From Chitinophaga sp. YR627 (lineage in GTDB: Bacteria; Bacteroidota; Bacteroidia; Chitinophagales; Chitinophagaceae): 64,000 nucleotides of DNA. Location of the stretch: NCBI RefSeq assembly GCF_900114995.1, contig NZ_FOUX01000004.1:310001-374000 (forward strand). The letters are read 5' to 3'. Made by a program: the position numbers and the translations under genes. The notes below the pieces were generated by a model that saw only the letters and a program-made list of their open reading frames with translations, had not been told where the DNA came from and made no database searches. This document shows positions 7,760 through 16,927 of this stretch, piece by piece; position 1 is the stretch's first letter; each line of letters begins with the position of its first letter.

Positions 7760-9334
7760 TTAATATTTCACCTTCAGCATAGATCTTACGTTCTGATATA
7801 CACCGTTTTGTATACGGGCGTAGAAGATACCTGCTGCCAGTTTACCACTATCAAAAGTGATGGTGTACTCACCAGCTGCCTGTACTTTATTCACCGGAGT
7901 GGATACCAGTCGGCCCATGGTATCAAAGATCTGAATCATGGTCTGTCCGCCCCTTGTTTTGTACTTCAGGGTAGTCGTAGTGACAAACGGATTCGGATAA
8001 TTGGTAATCAGGTTGTTACTACCGTTATTCACATCGTCGATCGTTGTCAGCGTACCACAGGCGATACCACTAACGATTGGAAGACGCTGGTAATCTTTGA
8101 AGAGAACTGTCTGCAGGGTCATATTATCCACACAGAACCATTGTTCCAGCAGTGATGCATATACAGAGCGGAAATCGTACTGCATAGGCATGTTATCACT
8201 TACGTTGGTCTGTGTCGGGATATCAGGGGAAGAACCCAGTACACCCTGTAACACATAGTCTCCGAAGATGATCATTGGAGCAGCGGCGCCGTGGTCGGTA
8301 CCCATACTACCATTAGATTTGATACGGCGGCCAAACTCAGAGAAAGTCATACCTACTACACGGCGGGAAGCTTTCAGTTTGGTCAGGTCATCCATAAATG
8401 CCTTGATAGAGTCGGACAACTGACCTAACAGTCTTGCGTGTTCACCTTTACCGGTATCACCAGCCTGTACCTGATTGGCATGCGTATCGAAGAATGCATG
8501 CGTTACCATGTACACACGGGTTTTCAGACCACCTGCTACCAGGCGGGCTACTATTTTCAGCTGTTCTGCCAGCCTGTTGTCAGGATAAGGGCTCTGGGAG
8601 GTTACGTTCGCAGCGGCCTTTTTGATAGAATCAGCAAATCTGTTGGATTGTTTGGCGATCAGACGTACATATTCCAGTTCCACACCTGCGTGGGTGTTTG
8701 GAACAGGGTCAGTAATGTCTTCGATCAGGTTGTAGAAGTCAGTAGAACTGGAGATCGCAACCGCCATATTAGCATCGGAGCCCTGGAACACCGGGGAGGT
8801 CAGGGAACCGATCTGGATGGCCAGTGGATCTGAACCTTCATAAGAGTCAGGGAAACCAGGATATTGTGTTTCCAGGTAGCGGCCGGCCCAGCCTGTTTCC
8901 AGGATCTGGTTCTGATCGGAACCACTCAGCCAGATATCCATTGCGCGGAAGTGGGAGTAATCCGGAGAAGGGTAACCAACGCTCTGTACCACACACACTT
9001 TACCATTCTCGTACAGTTCCTGCAAACCGGTCATTGCAGGGTGAAAACCGGTTTTTATATTGTTTGCCAGCGGCAATACTTCACCTTGTTTGATAGCGAT
9101 GTTGGTACGTGCGGCCTGATAGTCTGCATAAACATCCAGTGGCACGATCATATTCAGACCATCATTACCACCGATCATCTGGATCATTACCAGCACGTGG
9201 TCATTATCTTCGGCAGACTTCTGTAAAGCGTTCAGCAGCGAAGAGCCGGCGAACGCCTTTACGGCAAAGCCATTTATAAAGGTCGGCAGGATCGTTGCCG
9301 GAGCGGTATATTTAAGAAAGTCTCTGCGTTTCAT
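7760..9334 (-). CDS. DUF1501 family exported protein with T9SS C-terminal domain
   Basis: This 524-residue protein starts MKRRDFLKYTAPATILPTF, a twin-arginine type signal. The central part is DUF1501 (IQMIGGNDGLNMIVPLD; TFSEFGRRIKSNGSMGTDHG), a family related to alkaline-phosphatase-like hydrolases. The last 80 or so residues (NYPNPFVTTTTLKYKT through FYARIQNG and a lysine-rich end) form a type A T9SS sorting domain, so it should cross the outer membrane. It is 21 nt downstream of the DUF1800 gene and forms an operon with it. The substrate is unknown; the pair is commonly linked in Bacteroidota and planctomycetes. Confidence 0.9.
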   Translation of the reverse strand: MKRRDFLKYTAPATILPTFINGFAVKAFAGSSLLNALQKSAEDNDHVLVMIQMIGGNDGLNMIVPLDVYADYQAARTNIAIKQGEVLPLANNIKTGFHPAMTGLQELYENGKVCVVQSVGYPSPDYSHFRAMDIWLSGSDQNQILETGWAGRYLETQYPGFPDSYEGSDPLAIQIGSLTSPVFQGSDANMAVAISSSTDFYNLIEDITDPVPNTHAGVELEYVRLIAKQSNRFADSIKKAAANVTSQSPYPDNRLAEQLKIVARLVAGGLKTRVYMVTHAFFDTHANQVQAGDTGKGEHARLLGQLSDSIKAFMDDLTKLKASRRVVGMTFSEFGRRIKSNGSMGTDHGAAAPMIIFGDYVLQGVLGSSPDIPTQTNVSDNMPMQYDFRSVYASLLEQWFCVDNMTLQTVLFKDYQRLPIVSGIACGTLTTIDDVNNGSNNLITNYPNPFVTTTTLKYKTRGGQTMIQIFDTMGRLVSTPVNKVQAAGEYTITFDSGKLAAGIFYARIQNGVYQNVRSMLKVKY

Positions 9335-9355
9335 AGTTTATAGGTCTTTCTAAGA

Positions 9356-11002
9356 TCAGGCTAATTGATATTCAGACAAATTCATCAGGTACTTGTACAG
9401 CGTTTGCAGACGGTTTTCCACAATGCTACGGTTGGCAGGCGTAGGACTGGAGATCCAGGCGTTCCATGCATCTGTCCAGTAGTAGTCACTGTCAGGACTC
9501 TGGCCGCTGAGCAGGATGATATTCTTCAGTTTTGCCTTTGATGTGTCAGATAATTCGATACGGTATAAGATATCCAGTGCGTCCTGGATCAAAGTAACCG
9601 GGTTGGAAGGATCGGAGAGCTTTGCGGTGAATGCCAGGGGATCGATCTTCACATTACCAAAACCGCCGGTGCTGATCATGGAGTCACTCATCATGTTACG
9701 CTTAGGCAGCGTATCGGTGTTGATCCAGATCTCGTGGTACTGAGGCGCCTGGTGATAAGCTTCCCAACCAGCTACCTGTGGAGGATCTCCCAGGTCCTGC
9801 AGCATATTTGCGCAGTGGTTACGGATGGCATCCAGTGATTCATGCGCAGCCATATATTCGGTCGGGAATTCTATACCGAATTCGCGTGCCATACCTACGG
9901 CAAACTCTACCGGGCTCTTGATCAATGCTGACATATTCAGCGGATCGAAGAAGTGCTCACTTTTAAACAGGGCTTTCAGTGCTGGCTTCAGTTCGTAGTT
10001 ATTATCACGCAGGATCTGCGCCATTGGCGTAATCACATTCTGTTCCACTGCTTCATCGATCACGTAGTATACGAAGAAACGGTATATTTTACGGCTGATG
10101 AATTTGGATACTTCCTGCTGATCAAAAATGATATCCAGCAGGTCATCCAGTTCGGTAGCACCAGCTGCACCTGTCTTACCTGTGATCTTACGGGTATTAT
10201 AGAAACTTGAAAACTCTTTATTGGTAATAACGTGCTGGGTAGACTCAAAGTAAGACTCCATGGTAACAGGATTGATCCTGTACCCTGTGAGCACCTGTGC
10301 GGTCGCACGTACGTCCTCTTCCGTATAGGCGGAATCAGGTCCTTTACCTACGGTGAACAGCTCGTGCAGTTCGCGGCCATAGTTTTCATCAGGACTTTCC
10401 TTACCGTTCAGATAACCGTTCAGGTATCTGAGCATTGCCGGATCGAGGGTAACGGCTTTAGTCAGTACTTTAAAGTTGCCGGTGGCGTTTGCCCGCAGCA
10501 TTGTATTGTACTTGTAGATATAGCGGGAGTCATTCACCATATCCATTTCGGTTACGAAATGGTTATGCCAGAAGAGCACCATTTTCTCCTGAATGCTGCG
10601 TGGCTGGTCGATCATCACTTTCAGCCACCAGGCTTTATAAGATGACCAGCGCATTCTGTCCAGGTCTCCTTCTTCCGGAGGGGGAGCAGAATTCACCCAG
10701 GTAGCGCCAGGTGCGATACCGGTTTCATCTTCACCATATGTATTGAGTGGCTGTGTTGTTACAGTGTTTACTGTATCAATGAGGGCATCTACTGCTGCGT
10801 CCATGCCGAGCCCTTTGGCCCATGCGATATCTTCAGGCGTGGAACCGAACATCGCGCGTTTCAGCAGGTGTACTGCCTGTGCAGTACCAAATTCTCCCGT
10901 ATATGCTGTAAGACCAGATTCAGTACGAAAGCCGGCTTTCTCCGCTTTGACTGCTGCTTGCTGGCGATTTGCAGGAAGCGTAAGGAATTGTCTGCGATCC
11001 AT
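9356..11002 (-). CDS. DUF1800 family protein
   Basis: This 548-residue protein matches the DUF1800 pattern: KRAMFGSTPEDIAWAK near the N-terminus, MVLFWHNHFVTE, NYGRELHELFTVG and DPPQVAGWEAYHQ. It is the upstream partner of the DUF1501 gene and is transcribed with it. The N-terminus MDRRQFLTLPANRQQ contains RR but no clear hydrophobic signal, so its location is uncertain. The catalytic function of the family is unknown. Confidence 0.9.
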   Translation of the reverse strand: MDRRQFLTLPANRQQAAVKAEKAGFRTESGLTAYTGEFGTAQAVHLLKRAMFGSTPEDIAWAKGLGMDAAVDALIDTVNTVTTQPLNTYGEDETGIAPGATWVNSAPPPEEGDLDRMRWSSYKAWWLKVMIDQPRSIQEKMVLFWHNHFVTEMDMVNDSRYIYKYNTMLRANATGNFKVLTKAVTLDPAMLRYLNGYLNGKESPDENYGRELHELFTVGKGPDSAYTEEDVRATAQVLTGYRINPVTMESYFESTQHVITNKEFSSFYNTRKITGKTGAAGATELDDLLDIIFDQQEVSKFISRKIYRFFVYYVIDEAVEQNVITPMAQILRDNNYELKPALKALFKSEHFFDPLNMSALIKSPVEFAVGMAREFGIEFPTEYMAAHESLDAIRNHCANMLQDLGDPPQVAGWEAYHQAPQYHEIWINTDTLPKRNMMSDSMISTGGFGNVKIDPLAFTAKLSDPSNPVTLIQDALDILYRIELSDTSKAKLKNIILLSGQSPDSDYYWTDAWNAWISSPTPANRSIVENRLQTLYKYLMNLSEYQLA

Positions 11003-11156
11003 AGATATTATGATATGGTTGTGTTGTGTGTATTCTTCTTATAGGGATACTAAAGTAAAGTAGGCTATTTCCACAGGTCCCATTTGCGCATCCAAATTAA
11101 TAAAAACTTTAATTCAAGCCGATTATTTTATTTATAATGCAGTACTCAAAAAAGAA

Positions 11157-11189
11157 AAGGGTTGACTACCATCTGGTTAGTCAACCCTT
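11157..11189 (-). terminator. Intrinsic terminator of the thiolase gene
   Basis: AAGGGTTGACTA (11157-11168) and TAGTCAACCCTT (11178-11189) form a perfect 12-bp stem; on the minus strand it is followed by TTCTTTTTTG. Confidence 0.85.
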
Positions 11190-11208
11190 ACACAAGTATT
11201 ATCTCTTC

Positions 11209-12384
11209 TTACAATCTTTCAATTACACCGGCAATTCCCTGTCCGCCACCTACACAGGCTGTCACAACCCCATATTTCTTATTCAGGCGTTTCAGGTCAC
11301 TGAGTATCTGTACCGTAAGTTTAGCACCTGTACAACCCAGCGGATGCCCCAATGCGATGGCGCCACCATTGATATTCACCAGTTCAGGATCGATGCCGAG
11401 TTCGCGGATGACCGCTACCGACTGGGATGCAAACGCCTCATTCAGTTCCACCAGATCAATATCATTCAGCGTTTTACCTATCTGCTGCAATGCTTTAGGC
11501 ACAGCAGCCACAGGTCCGATACCCATGATACGCGGATGTACACCTGCGGAAGCACAGGCTACCAGTCGGCCGATAGGTTGTAACCCCAACTCCTTCACCA
11601 TCGTTTCACTCATCACCACAACAAACGCCGCACCATCAGACGTCTGAGAGGAGTTACCTGCGGTCACACTACCACCGGCAGCAAACACAGGTTTCAGTTT
11701 TGCCAGTGCTTCGGGAGAAGTATCTGCACGCGGACCTTCGTCTGTATCAACGGTGTAAGTCCGGTTCTGTTTGCGGCCTTTTTCATCCACATATACCTCA
11801 TTAACACTGATAGGCAAGATACCTTCTTTAAAATATCCGTTTTCGATCGCCTTCAGGGCTTTCTGATGTGAGTTATATGCAAAGGTATCCTGGTCCTCAC
11901 GTGATACGTTATACTCACGTGCAACCGCTTCCGCTGTCAATCCCATACCCAGATAATATTCCGGTGTGGTAGAAGCGACTGTATAATTCGGAACAGTTTT
12001 CCAGCCGGCTACCGGTACAAGGCTCATACTTTCCGTACCACCAGCGATGATACAATGCGCCATCCCTGACTGGATCTTCGCTGTTGCAATCGCAATGGTT
12101 TCGAGTCCGGAAGCGCAGTAACGGTTCACCGTCATACCTGGCACCTCTATCCCCAGCGCACGTACAGAGATCATACGACCGATCTGCAAACCCTGCTCCG
12201 CTTCAGGAACAGCGTTACCTACGATCAGATCATCGACCCTTTTAGGATCGAGCTGCGGTACACTTGCCAATAAGCCGGTAATTACATCCACGGCCAGGTC
12301 ATCAGGCCGGTAAAAGCGAAAGCCGCCCCGCTTGGACTTGCCCACAGCGGTTCTAAAGCCGGCTACGATATATGCTGTTTCCAT
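11209..12384 (-). CDS. Thiolase family acetyl-CoA C-acyltransferase
   Basis: This 391-residue cytoplasmic enzyme has the thiolase nucleophile Cys in NRYCASGLETI (about residue 90), the His motif GHPLGCTGAK and the second catalytic Cys in CVGGGQG near the C-terminus. It catalyses thiolytic cleavage or condensation of 3-ketoacyl-CoA in beta-oxidation or related pathways. No other beta-oxidation genes are adjacent. The length is normal for the family. The exact chain-length preference (acetyl-CoA acetyltransferase or 3-ketoacyl-CoA thiolase) cannot be told from the sequence. Confidence 0.93.
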   Translation of the reverse strand: METAYIVAGFRTAVGKSKRGGFRFYRPDDLAVDVITGLLASVPQLDPKRVDDLIVGNAVPEAEQGLQIGRMISVRALGIEVPGMTVNRYCASGLETIAIATAKIQSGMAHCIIAGGTESMSLVPVAGWKTVPNYTVASTTPEYYLGMGLTAEAVAREYNVSREDQDTFAYNSHQKALKAIENGYFKEGILPISVNEVYVDEKGRKQNRTYTVDTDEGPRADTSPEALAKLKPVFAAGGSVTAGNSSQTSDGAAFVVVMSETMVKELGLQPIGRLVACASAGVHPRIMGIGPVAAVPKALQQIGKTLNDIDLVELNEAFASQSVAVIRELGIDPELVNINGGAIALGHPLGCTGAKLTVQILSDLKRLNKKYGVVTACVGGGQGIAGVIERL

Positions 12385-12442
12385 TTCCTTAACTCCTTTT
12401 CCGGGTGTAACACCCGATTTTTTTCTTTTAAGTTAAAGAAGT

Positions 12443-12491
12443 TTTGTGAAATAGAAAACAAGGTGTTAGATTTGCAGCCCGATTCGTCGGG
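12443..12491 (+). promoter_or_regulatory. tRNA-Lys promoter and leader hairpin
   Basis: TTTG (12443-12446) and TAGATTTG (12467-12474, matching TAnnTTTG) form a promoter with 20-nt spacing. The 5' leader holds a hairpin CCCGA-TTCG-TCGGG at 12478-12491, ending 8 nt before the tRNA. Confidence 0.65.
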
Positions 12492-12499
12492 AATGGAAA

Positions 12500-12573
12500 G
12501 ACTCCTTAGCTCAGCTGGTTAGAGCTACTGACTCTTAATCAGTAGGTCCAGGGTTCGAGTCCCTGAGGGGTCA
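12500..12573 (+). tRNA. tRNA-Lys(CTT)
   Basis: A full cloverleaf can be drawn. The acceptor is GACTCCT with AGGGGTC, the D-arm is GCTC with GAGC, and the anticodon arm CTGA-CTCTTAA-TCAG has anticodon CTT. The T-arm is CAGGG-TTCGAGT-CCCTG and the discriminator is A. CCA is not encoded. A promoter lies upstream and a terminator downstream. Part of its 3' half is repeated in degenerate form at 14270-14335. Confidence 0.95.
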
Positions 12574-12582
12574 CGGAAAATT

Positions 12583-12615
12583 AAACGCTTCAAGTTGAAA
12601 GACTTGGAGCGTTTT
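12583..12615 (+). terminator. tRNA-Lys terminator
   Basis: AAACGCTTCAAGT and ACTTGGAGCGTTT pair around TGAAAG, with a TTTTT tract. Closely related terminator sequences recur at 14305-14335 and 16871-16902. Confidence 0.8.
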
Positions 12616-12804
12616 TGGTTTTCGGAGTGTTGAACACAATACGCACATTTTCAATCTTTAATTGTAGTACTAATATCCCTATCGTACAACCTCAAACTTT
12701 TGCCGCCTTTAATACTTCTCTCCAGTCAAATCACTTAAATCGACAAATTCCTGCGTAATCTGTTTAGTTTATTTCCCCTCGCGCTTTCCTTTTCACTTTG
12801 TCGC

Positions 12805-12868
12805 TCATGATTTTTTGAAGACAAGATCATCCAGGGCAATGTCATGACAGCGCCCCCCGTTAAAGGAG
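12805..12868 (-). pseudogene. Possible remnant of a secreted-protein C-terminus
   Basis: On the minus strand a short open frame without a start reads FNGGRCHDIALDDLVFKKS then stop. The DIALDDLVFK pattern resembles the end of Bacteroidota cell-surface domains of the G-N-D-x-A-L-D-D-I-x-F kind. With no start and only about 20 codons it can only be a remnant or a coincidence. The rest of 12616-12930 shows nothing else I can support. Confidence 0.2.
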
Positions 12869-12930
12869 TATGAAAAAAAATAATAGGTTGGAATAGGCTT
12901 GACTAAACAGACACCTTAAGTTTTCTTCTG

Positions 12931-13662
12931 TTATTCCGATGCCGATTTCTGCATTTCGCTTAGAATTTTATATATAGTCGAATCGGCAGTTGCCTGTTGA
13001 TATTCCAGTTCGATCCTTGTCTCTCCAAGTTTATCAACTATAGATATCATACTCAACCTTCCTTTAAAATTCTTTTGAATTGTGTAGAATGGAATTGGGC
13101 TTGACAGATTGGGTTCCATATATAAAGTTACTGCTGCACCTTTTGCCTGTACACCGCTATTTATAAAACTTATTACCCGATAATGCCGGTTATCCATAAT
13201 GGTATCCTTAGAAACGAATTTTTCTCCGTTATAGAAAGGATAGGTAAATCGAACACCGATTTTTTTATCTTCAATTGGTAACCAGTTTTCCTTAGGGCTA
13301 TTTTGTAGTGCTGTTAAGGATGCATATCTAAAAAATTGCCTTTTGTTAAAATCAATGACATGATAGCCATTTTGCACGTTGTTGCTGGTTAATTTACCAT
13401 CCGCATCCTGCACCTCATTGATTCGTATAAGACTTTCAATGGCATAGCCATTATGATAAAATATGCTATCCGGAGCCATTAACTCAACGAATTTTTCAGA
13501 TGGCTTTTGCCTGATCATATAGTGCCAGACAAACAAACCTTTGACAGCAGGTTGTATTACCGGCGACTTATTTGACCAGGAGAAAATCGTTCCTGTTAAT
13601 AACATAGTAATCAGAGACTGTAATGTGATCATCATATAAAATTTGTGGACCACTCTTACCAT
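12931..13662 (-). CDS. Hypothetical exported protein
   Basis: This 243-residue product has a hydrophobic N-terminal segment (MMITLQSLITMLLTGTIFSW, which may mean the true start is the Met at 13635 or 13632) consistent with a signal peptide. The mature part is rich in beta-prone sequence and has no motif I recognise. It may be a secreted or periplasmic beta protein. It lies alone on the minus strand in an AT-rich stretch between the tRNA-Lys and its degenerate copy, so it is a candidate island gene. Confidence 0.55.
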   Translation of the reverse strand: MVRVVHKFYMMITLQSLITMLLTGTIFSWSNKSPVIQPAVKGLFVWHYMIRQKPSEKFVELMAPDSIFYHNGYAIESLIRINEVQDADGKLTSNNVQNGYHVIDFNKRQFFRYASLTALQNSPKENWLPIEDKKIGVRFTYPFYNGEKFVSKDTIMDNRHYRVISFINSGVQAKGAAVTLYMEPNLSSPIPFYTIQKNFKGRLSMISIVDKLGETRIELEYQQATADSTIYKILSEMQKSASE

Positions 13663-14269
13663 ACTAAATAGATGGTAAGGGTAATATAAATAAATCTGAA
13701 TTAATACTTTCCAACATCAGCTACATAAGCCGCAACAGCGTTGACACATCGCGAATTGACTTTTCCATCGTAATGCCACAAGCTGATAGCGTATCAGCTA
13801 TATAGCGTCAGGCAAAATATAGCTGCTGCATGTAATTATTTGAAAGTGTCTTTGTCCATTCTACCCCACCGGTAATGCCAGCAATATAAGAGGACACGGG
13901 TTCTGATGCTACTATTTTGAATTGCTGTTCGGCTTCCTTTTTCTTAACACAAAATCCGGGGTTTTTGATGGGCTTTATTATGCAATCCATTTAATTCATT
14001 TACAATTAATTACGAAATATCCTGATAAAGAAAACATGCATCTTTCTTGTTTATTTCAAATTATGAAACGTATATGCTCATAACAAAATAATTAAATTAT
14101 GCCTCCTTATGATGGTGGATAAATACATTGTTTTCCGTGAAATCCATATATCATCACTAAAACAACTATCTGCTTGTTTTATACCGGTCTAATAGAAAAT
14201 TCATGAAAACAATTAAGGTTTTATGGTTGGCTGAGGCATTTATCGACTGTGATTAATTCATCAATAATT
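13663..14269. other. AT-rich intergenic stretch
   Basis: About 600 nt with no convincing gene. It holds a small inverted repeat AGCTGATA-GCG-TATCAGCT at 13781-13799. A 60-codon minus-strand frame at 13808-13990 has no recognisable features and is not accepted as a gene. Confidence 0.5.
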
Positions 14270-14335
14270 GGGTTCGAGTTTCCCATACCCAGGGTCATGG
14301 AATGAAGCCTTTTAAGTTAAAAGACCTGGAGCGTT
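14270..14335 (+). pseudogene. Degenerate copy of the tRNA-Lys 3' end plus its terminator
   Basis: GGGTTCGAGT (14270-14279), AGGGTCA-TGGAA (from 14291) and AAGTTAAAAGACCTGGAGCGTT (to 14335, written here only as its extent) follow the same order as the T-arm, acceptor end and terminator of the tRNA-Lys at 12550-12615, with substitutions and small indels. This looks like the second end of an element that once inserted at the tRNA, or a decayed tandem tRNA. Confidence 0.6.
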
Positions 14336-14735
14336 CCTGATTTCACCAGTTTCAATATCACCATATAATCCTCGTTTAATTGGATTAGGGACATACCGGA
14401 TCTTCGAATAAACACAAAACTAAATCAGCTTCGAATGTAGCCGATCATCTAACTAATGCAGGCATATCCTATAGACATTTATAATTCCTCATCATTAACA
14501 AATAGATTGACCTTTCTAAAATTGATAGTATCATACTAATAACCACATATCCTTACCCTTCCATATTTAACTAAATATTTTCATTTCCATTAACCGTTAG
14601 TTAACGCATTGTATATAACGGATATTTGACCTTTGCTTTAAGTGATTGTACTTGCCTGGTATAAAAATCATCGGACTTGCAATTACACACATTTGTTTGT
14701 TCCTGACATCAACTATTCTCAATAATTTAACTATA

Positions 14736-15305
14736 ATGGCTATTTCAGTTAAGATAAACTTTGACAATGTCTACGACATTGATATTGCTTCGAGTGAAAT
14801 GACATCAGCGAGTTTTGAAACAGAACTCTCAGATGGAACTAAAAAGAAGTTAATTGTAGAAATAAGTCCGGAGGCACATGAATTAATGCCAAACGTTTAT
14901 AATTTGGCTTTCGGTCCTCCCGACATTAATGGAGAAATTGATGATAGGGCGCAGTTAAAACACAAAGACTATTCAAAAGTCTTCTCAACAATTCTTTTAC
15001 ACGCTCAGGCATATTTAACAATTCATCCTGATCACTATCTTGGGATTGACGGATCTGATAACTCTCGTGCATTTTTGTATTATCGGTTTATATTGAACAA
15101 TTTTGATTATTTAACCAGCTATTTTAGTATAGGCGCTCTAAAATACTATGTCAGAATTACCAGATTTGGGAAATATCAATACGAGAATCCTTTTGATTTT
15201 CATGATATTATGCCAGCGCTGGTAAGAATAACAGATAGTAGTCCCCGCCATGTAGATTTCATGTATAACTATTTTATTTTCAATCTAATAAAGGAAAAAA
15301 ATTAG
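14736..15305 (+). CDS. DUF6934-like protein
   Basis: This 189-residue protein starts MAISVKINFDNVYDI. It contains YNLAFGPPDINGEIDDR followed by a KDYSKVFSTILLHAQAY helix and a DGSDNSRAFLYYR segment, which fits what I remember of the DUF6934 family of small Bacteroidota proteins. The upstream frame is open but 14736 gives the natural N-terminus. A small basic protein gene follows 40 nt downstream and shares the terminator, which suggests a two-gene unit of toxin-antitoxin type; this is an inference from layout, not from known activity. The pair lies in the AT-rich pocket near the tRNA-Lys. Confidence 0.6.
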   Translation: MAISVKINFDNVYDIDIASSEMTSASFETELSDGTKKKLIVEISPEAHELMPNVYNLAFGPPDINGEIDDRAQLKHKDYSKVFSTILLHAQAYLTIHPDHYLGIDGSDNSRAFLYYRFILNNFDYLTSYFSIGALKYYVRITRFGKYQYENPFDFHDIMPALVRITDSSPRHVDFMYNYFIFNLIKEKN

Positions 15306-15345
15306 CAATTTGCCAACTCTGTCAAAAAATAGTAACTTCAATATC

Positions 15346-15516
15346 ATGAAAGACAAGAAAGTGGAAGATAAAGTCAGGAGCTTAATTGAAAAAGCTCGTG
15401 CTGTTGAAAGACCTATTAAGGTTAAAACATCTGCACGCCGCAGATCATCATTAAATAAGATCATTAAAACTAAAGAACAGGCAGATGCTTTAATGTCAGC
15501 ATTAAAAGCATTGTAG
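15346..15516 (+). CDS. Small basic protein partner of the DUF6934-like gene
   Basis: This 56-residue protein starts MKDKKVEDKVRSLI and is rich in Lys/Arg (KVKTSARRRSSLNKI), ending with a helical KTKEQADALMSALKAL tail. A TTG at 15310 would extend it, but the ATG at 15346 is preferred. Size, charge and position suggest an antitoxin or regulator that partners the upstream product. It could bind nucleic acid through the basic centre. No database family is claimed. Confidence 0.6.
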   Translation: MKDKKVEDKVRSLIEKARAVERPIKVKTSARRRSSLNKIIKTKEQADALMSALKAL

Positions 15517-15538
15517 CTAATAAATAATTTTCACAAGG

Positions 15539-15573
15539 AAAACGCTATCTCATTTAAATTGAGACAGCGTTTT
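15539..15573 (+). terminator. Intrinsic terminator of the two-gene DUF6934-like unit
   Basis: AAAACGCTATCTCA and TGAGACAGCGTTTT pair with one mismatch around TTTAAAT, with a T-run of seven. Confidence 0.85.
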
Positions 15574-15880
15574 TTTATGTGCGATTCAATGATATCTAAC
15601 CGCTGTCAGGACTTTTTAAAATACTTCAGCTAAAGTTTACGCATTCCAGTTAGCATTGCTGAAAGCCCCTCAGCCACACCTGTCTACTATCACTTTATAA
15701 GGCCATAATGTACTCCCTATCAATAAAACATTGGTTCTTCTTATTAAGATCTGACAGGCGGAGAAAAGCGCCTGCAAAAAGCCCCCTTATTGCAGGTAAT
15801 AACAAAGCCGCTACAAAAGATGCTACACATTCATTTATCCATACCATAACCAAATTAAAAACACACAACACTTTCAAACT

Positions 15881-16033
15881 ATGCTGGAACTTATCCTTCT
15901 CTACAAAAAATACAGATCACACGGACATTCTGACCTTTTCTTAGAGGTTGTTGGTACGCTGTCCCTGATTGTCATAGGCATCATCTATATTTTTCAGGAC
16001 AAGATCAAGCAGAATGAATCACCTGATGAATAA
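15881..16033 (+). CDS. Small single-pass membrane protein
   Basis: A 50-residue frame begins MLELILLYKKYRSHG, holds one hydrophobic span (VVGTLSLIVIGIIYIF) and ends with a charged tail QDKIKQNESPDE. It is short, but a clean transmembrane segment flanked by charged residues supports it as real. It lies between the terminator at 15573 and the next gene. The rest of 15574-16155 shows nothing further. Confidence 0.45.
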   Translation: MLELILLYKKYRSHGHSDLFLEVVGTLSLIVIGIIYIFQDKIKQNESPDE

Positions 16034-16155
16034 ACCGTATATTGCCTCGCAATTAAACCCTGAAAATAACCATGTCAATTTGAAATACACAAGCGCACTC
16101 CATTAAACATATATATACCACCAAATCCATTTTTCTATAATAAAACTATTTAACT

Positions 16156-16857
16156 ATGTCAATGTGGGAATTTGAAAGCCTGGTAGAAGAATCTATCAAA
16201 CTGGTTGATAAAATAGACACGACCGACGAAAAGAAAAATCAACTGATCGGGAATCTGTACGCTATACAGGAGCAATTTGATTGTTCGTTTACCAATTTCA
16301 GGGTAATGCCTATCCTGCTTAAGACCGGCTATACAAAAACAATCGACTATACTGAGCACCCCGACTATAAAGGGAACGAAGCCTACTTCGAAGAACTGCT
16401 GACTAAAACTGGAACTACGTTTATCTACCAGGATATTACACAAAAATGGCACAGACGTACTAATCCGGTTGTAGCCTATCTTAATCCTAAAGACAAGCAG
16501 ATTTACATTGATTTTGGCTCTCCATTGAGAAAAGGGGAAGCAGTCCTGGAAAATATGTATTCCTATGATCTGGGAATATACCTCATTCGCGAAGCAGATA
16601 AACTGGGAAGAAAAGCAGAAATTTATGACTGGGCGGCTTATCTGATCGCTTTCGGCGATGATGTTGATGCAGAAGAGCTGATTGAAAAATATTTCAAAGA
16701 GATAAAAGCAATCTGGTCGAAGTATGACTATTCAGATTACGAGCCCATTCACTCTTCTTTAACTTTGTCAAGAGAAGCACTCGATGATGATGACGACTGG
16801 AGGGACACATTTGAAGACGGACGAGAAGGTTTAATGAACTTCTTTTTTAATAAATAG
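16156..16857 (+). CDS. Hypothetical acidic cytoplasmic protein
   Basis: This 233-residue protein begins MSMWEFESLVEESIKL, has no signal peptide or membrane span, and has a strongly acidic C-terminus (SREALDDDDDWRDTFEDGRE). The start could be either of the two Met codons at 16156 and 16162. I do not recognise a family. Its terminator is related to that of tRNA-Lys, and the gene may be the last one of the AT-rich accessory pocket. Confidence 0.6.
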   Translation: MSMWEFESLVEESIKLVDKIDTTDEKKNQLIGNLYAIQEQFDCSFTNFRVMPILLKTGYTKTIDYTEHPDYKGNEAYFEELLTKTGTTFIYQDITQKWHRRTNPVVAYLNPKDKQIYIDFGSPLRKGEAVLENMYSYDLGIYLIREADKLGRKAEIYDWAAYLIAFGDDVDAEELIEKYFKEIKAIWSKYDYSDYEPIHSSLTLSREALDDDDDWRDTFEDGREGLMNFFFNK

Positions 16858-16870
16858 TCCTGCAATAAAA

Positions 16871-16902
16871 GAACGCTTCAGGTTTAAAGGCCTGAAGCGT
16901 TC
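16871..16902 (+). terminator. Intrinsic terminator
   Basis: GAACGCTTCAGG and CCTGAAGCGTTC form a perfect 12-bp stem with an 8-nt loop. The sequence is related to the tRNA-Lys terminator at 12583. Confidence 0.8.
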
Positions 16903-16927
16903 TGTCTTAAAAGCAATCTCAAATAAA

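Noticed and set aside
13808..13990. 60-codon minus-strand frame, considered as a small peptide precursor
   Set aside because: It has no leader motif, no modification genes nearby and no promoter box.
15708..15944. 78-codon plus-strand frame
   Set aside because: Composition looks random and it overlaps the better-supported small membrane protein at 15881-16033 in another frame.
12500..16902. Active integrative element
   Set aside because: No integrase, transposase or intact direct repeat was found; only degraded traces remain.
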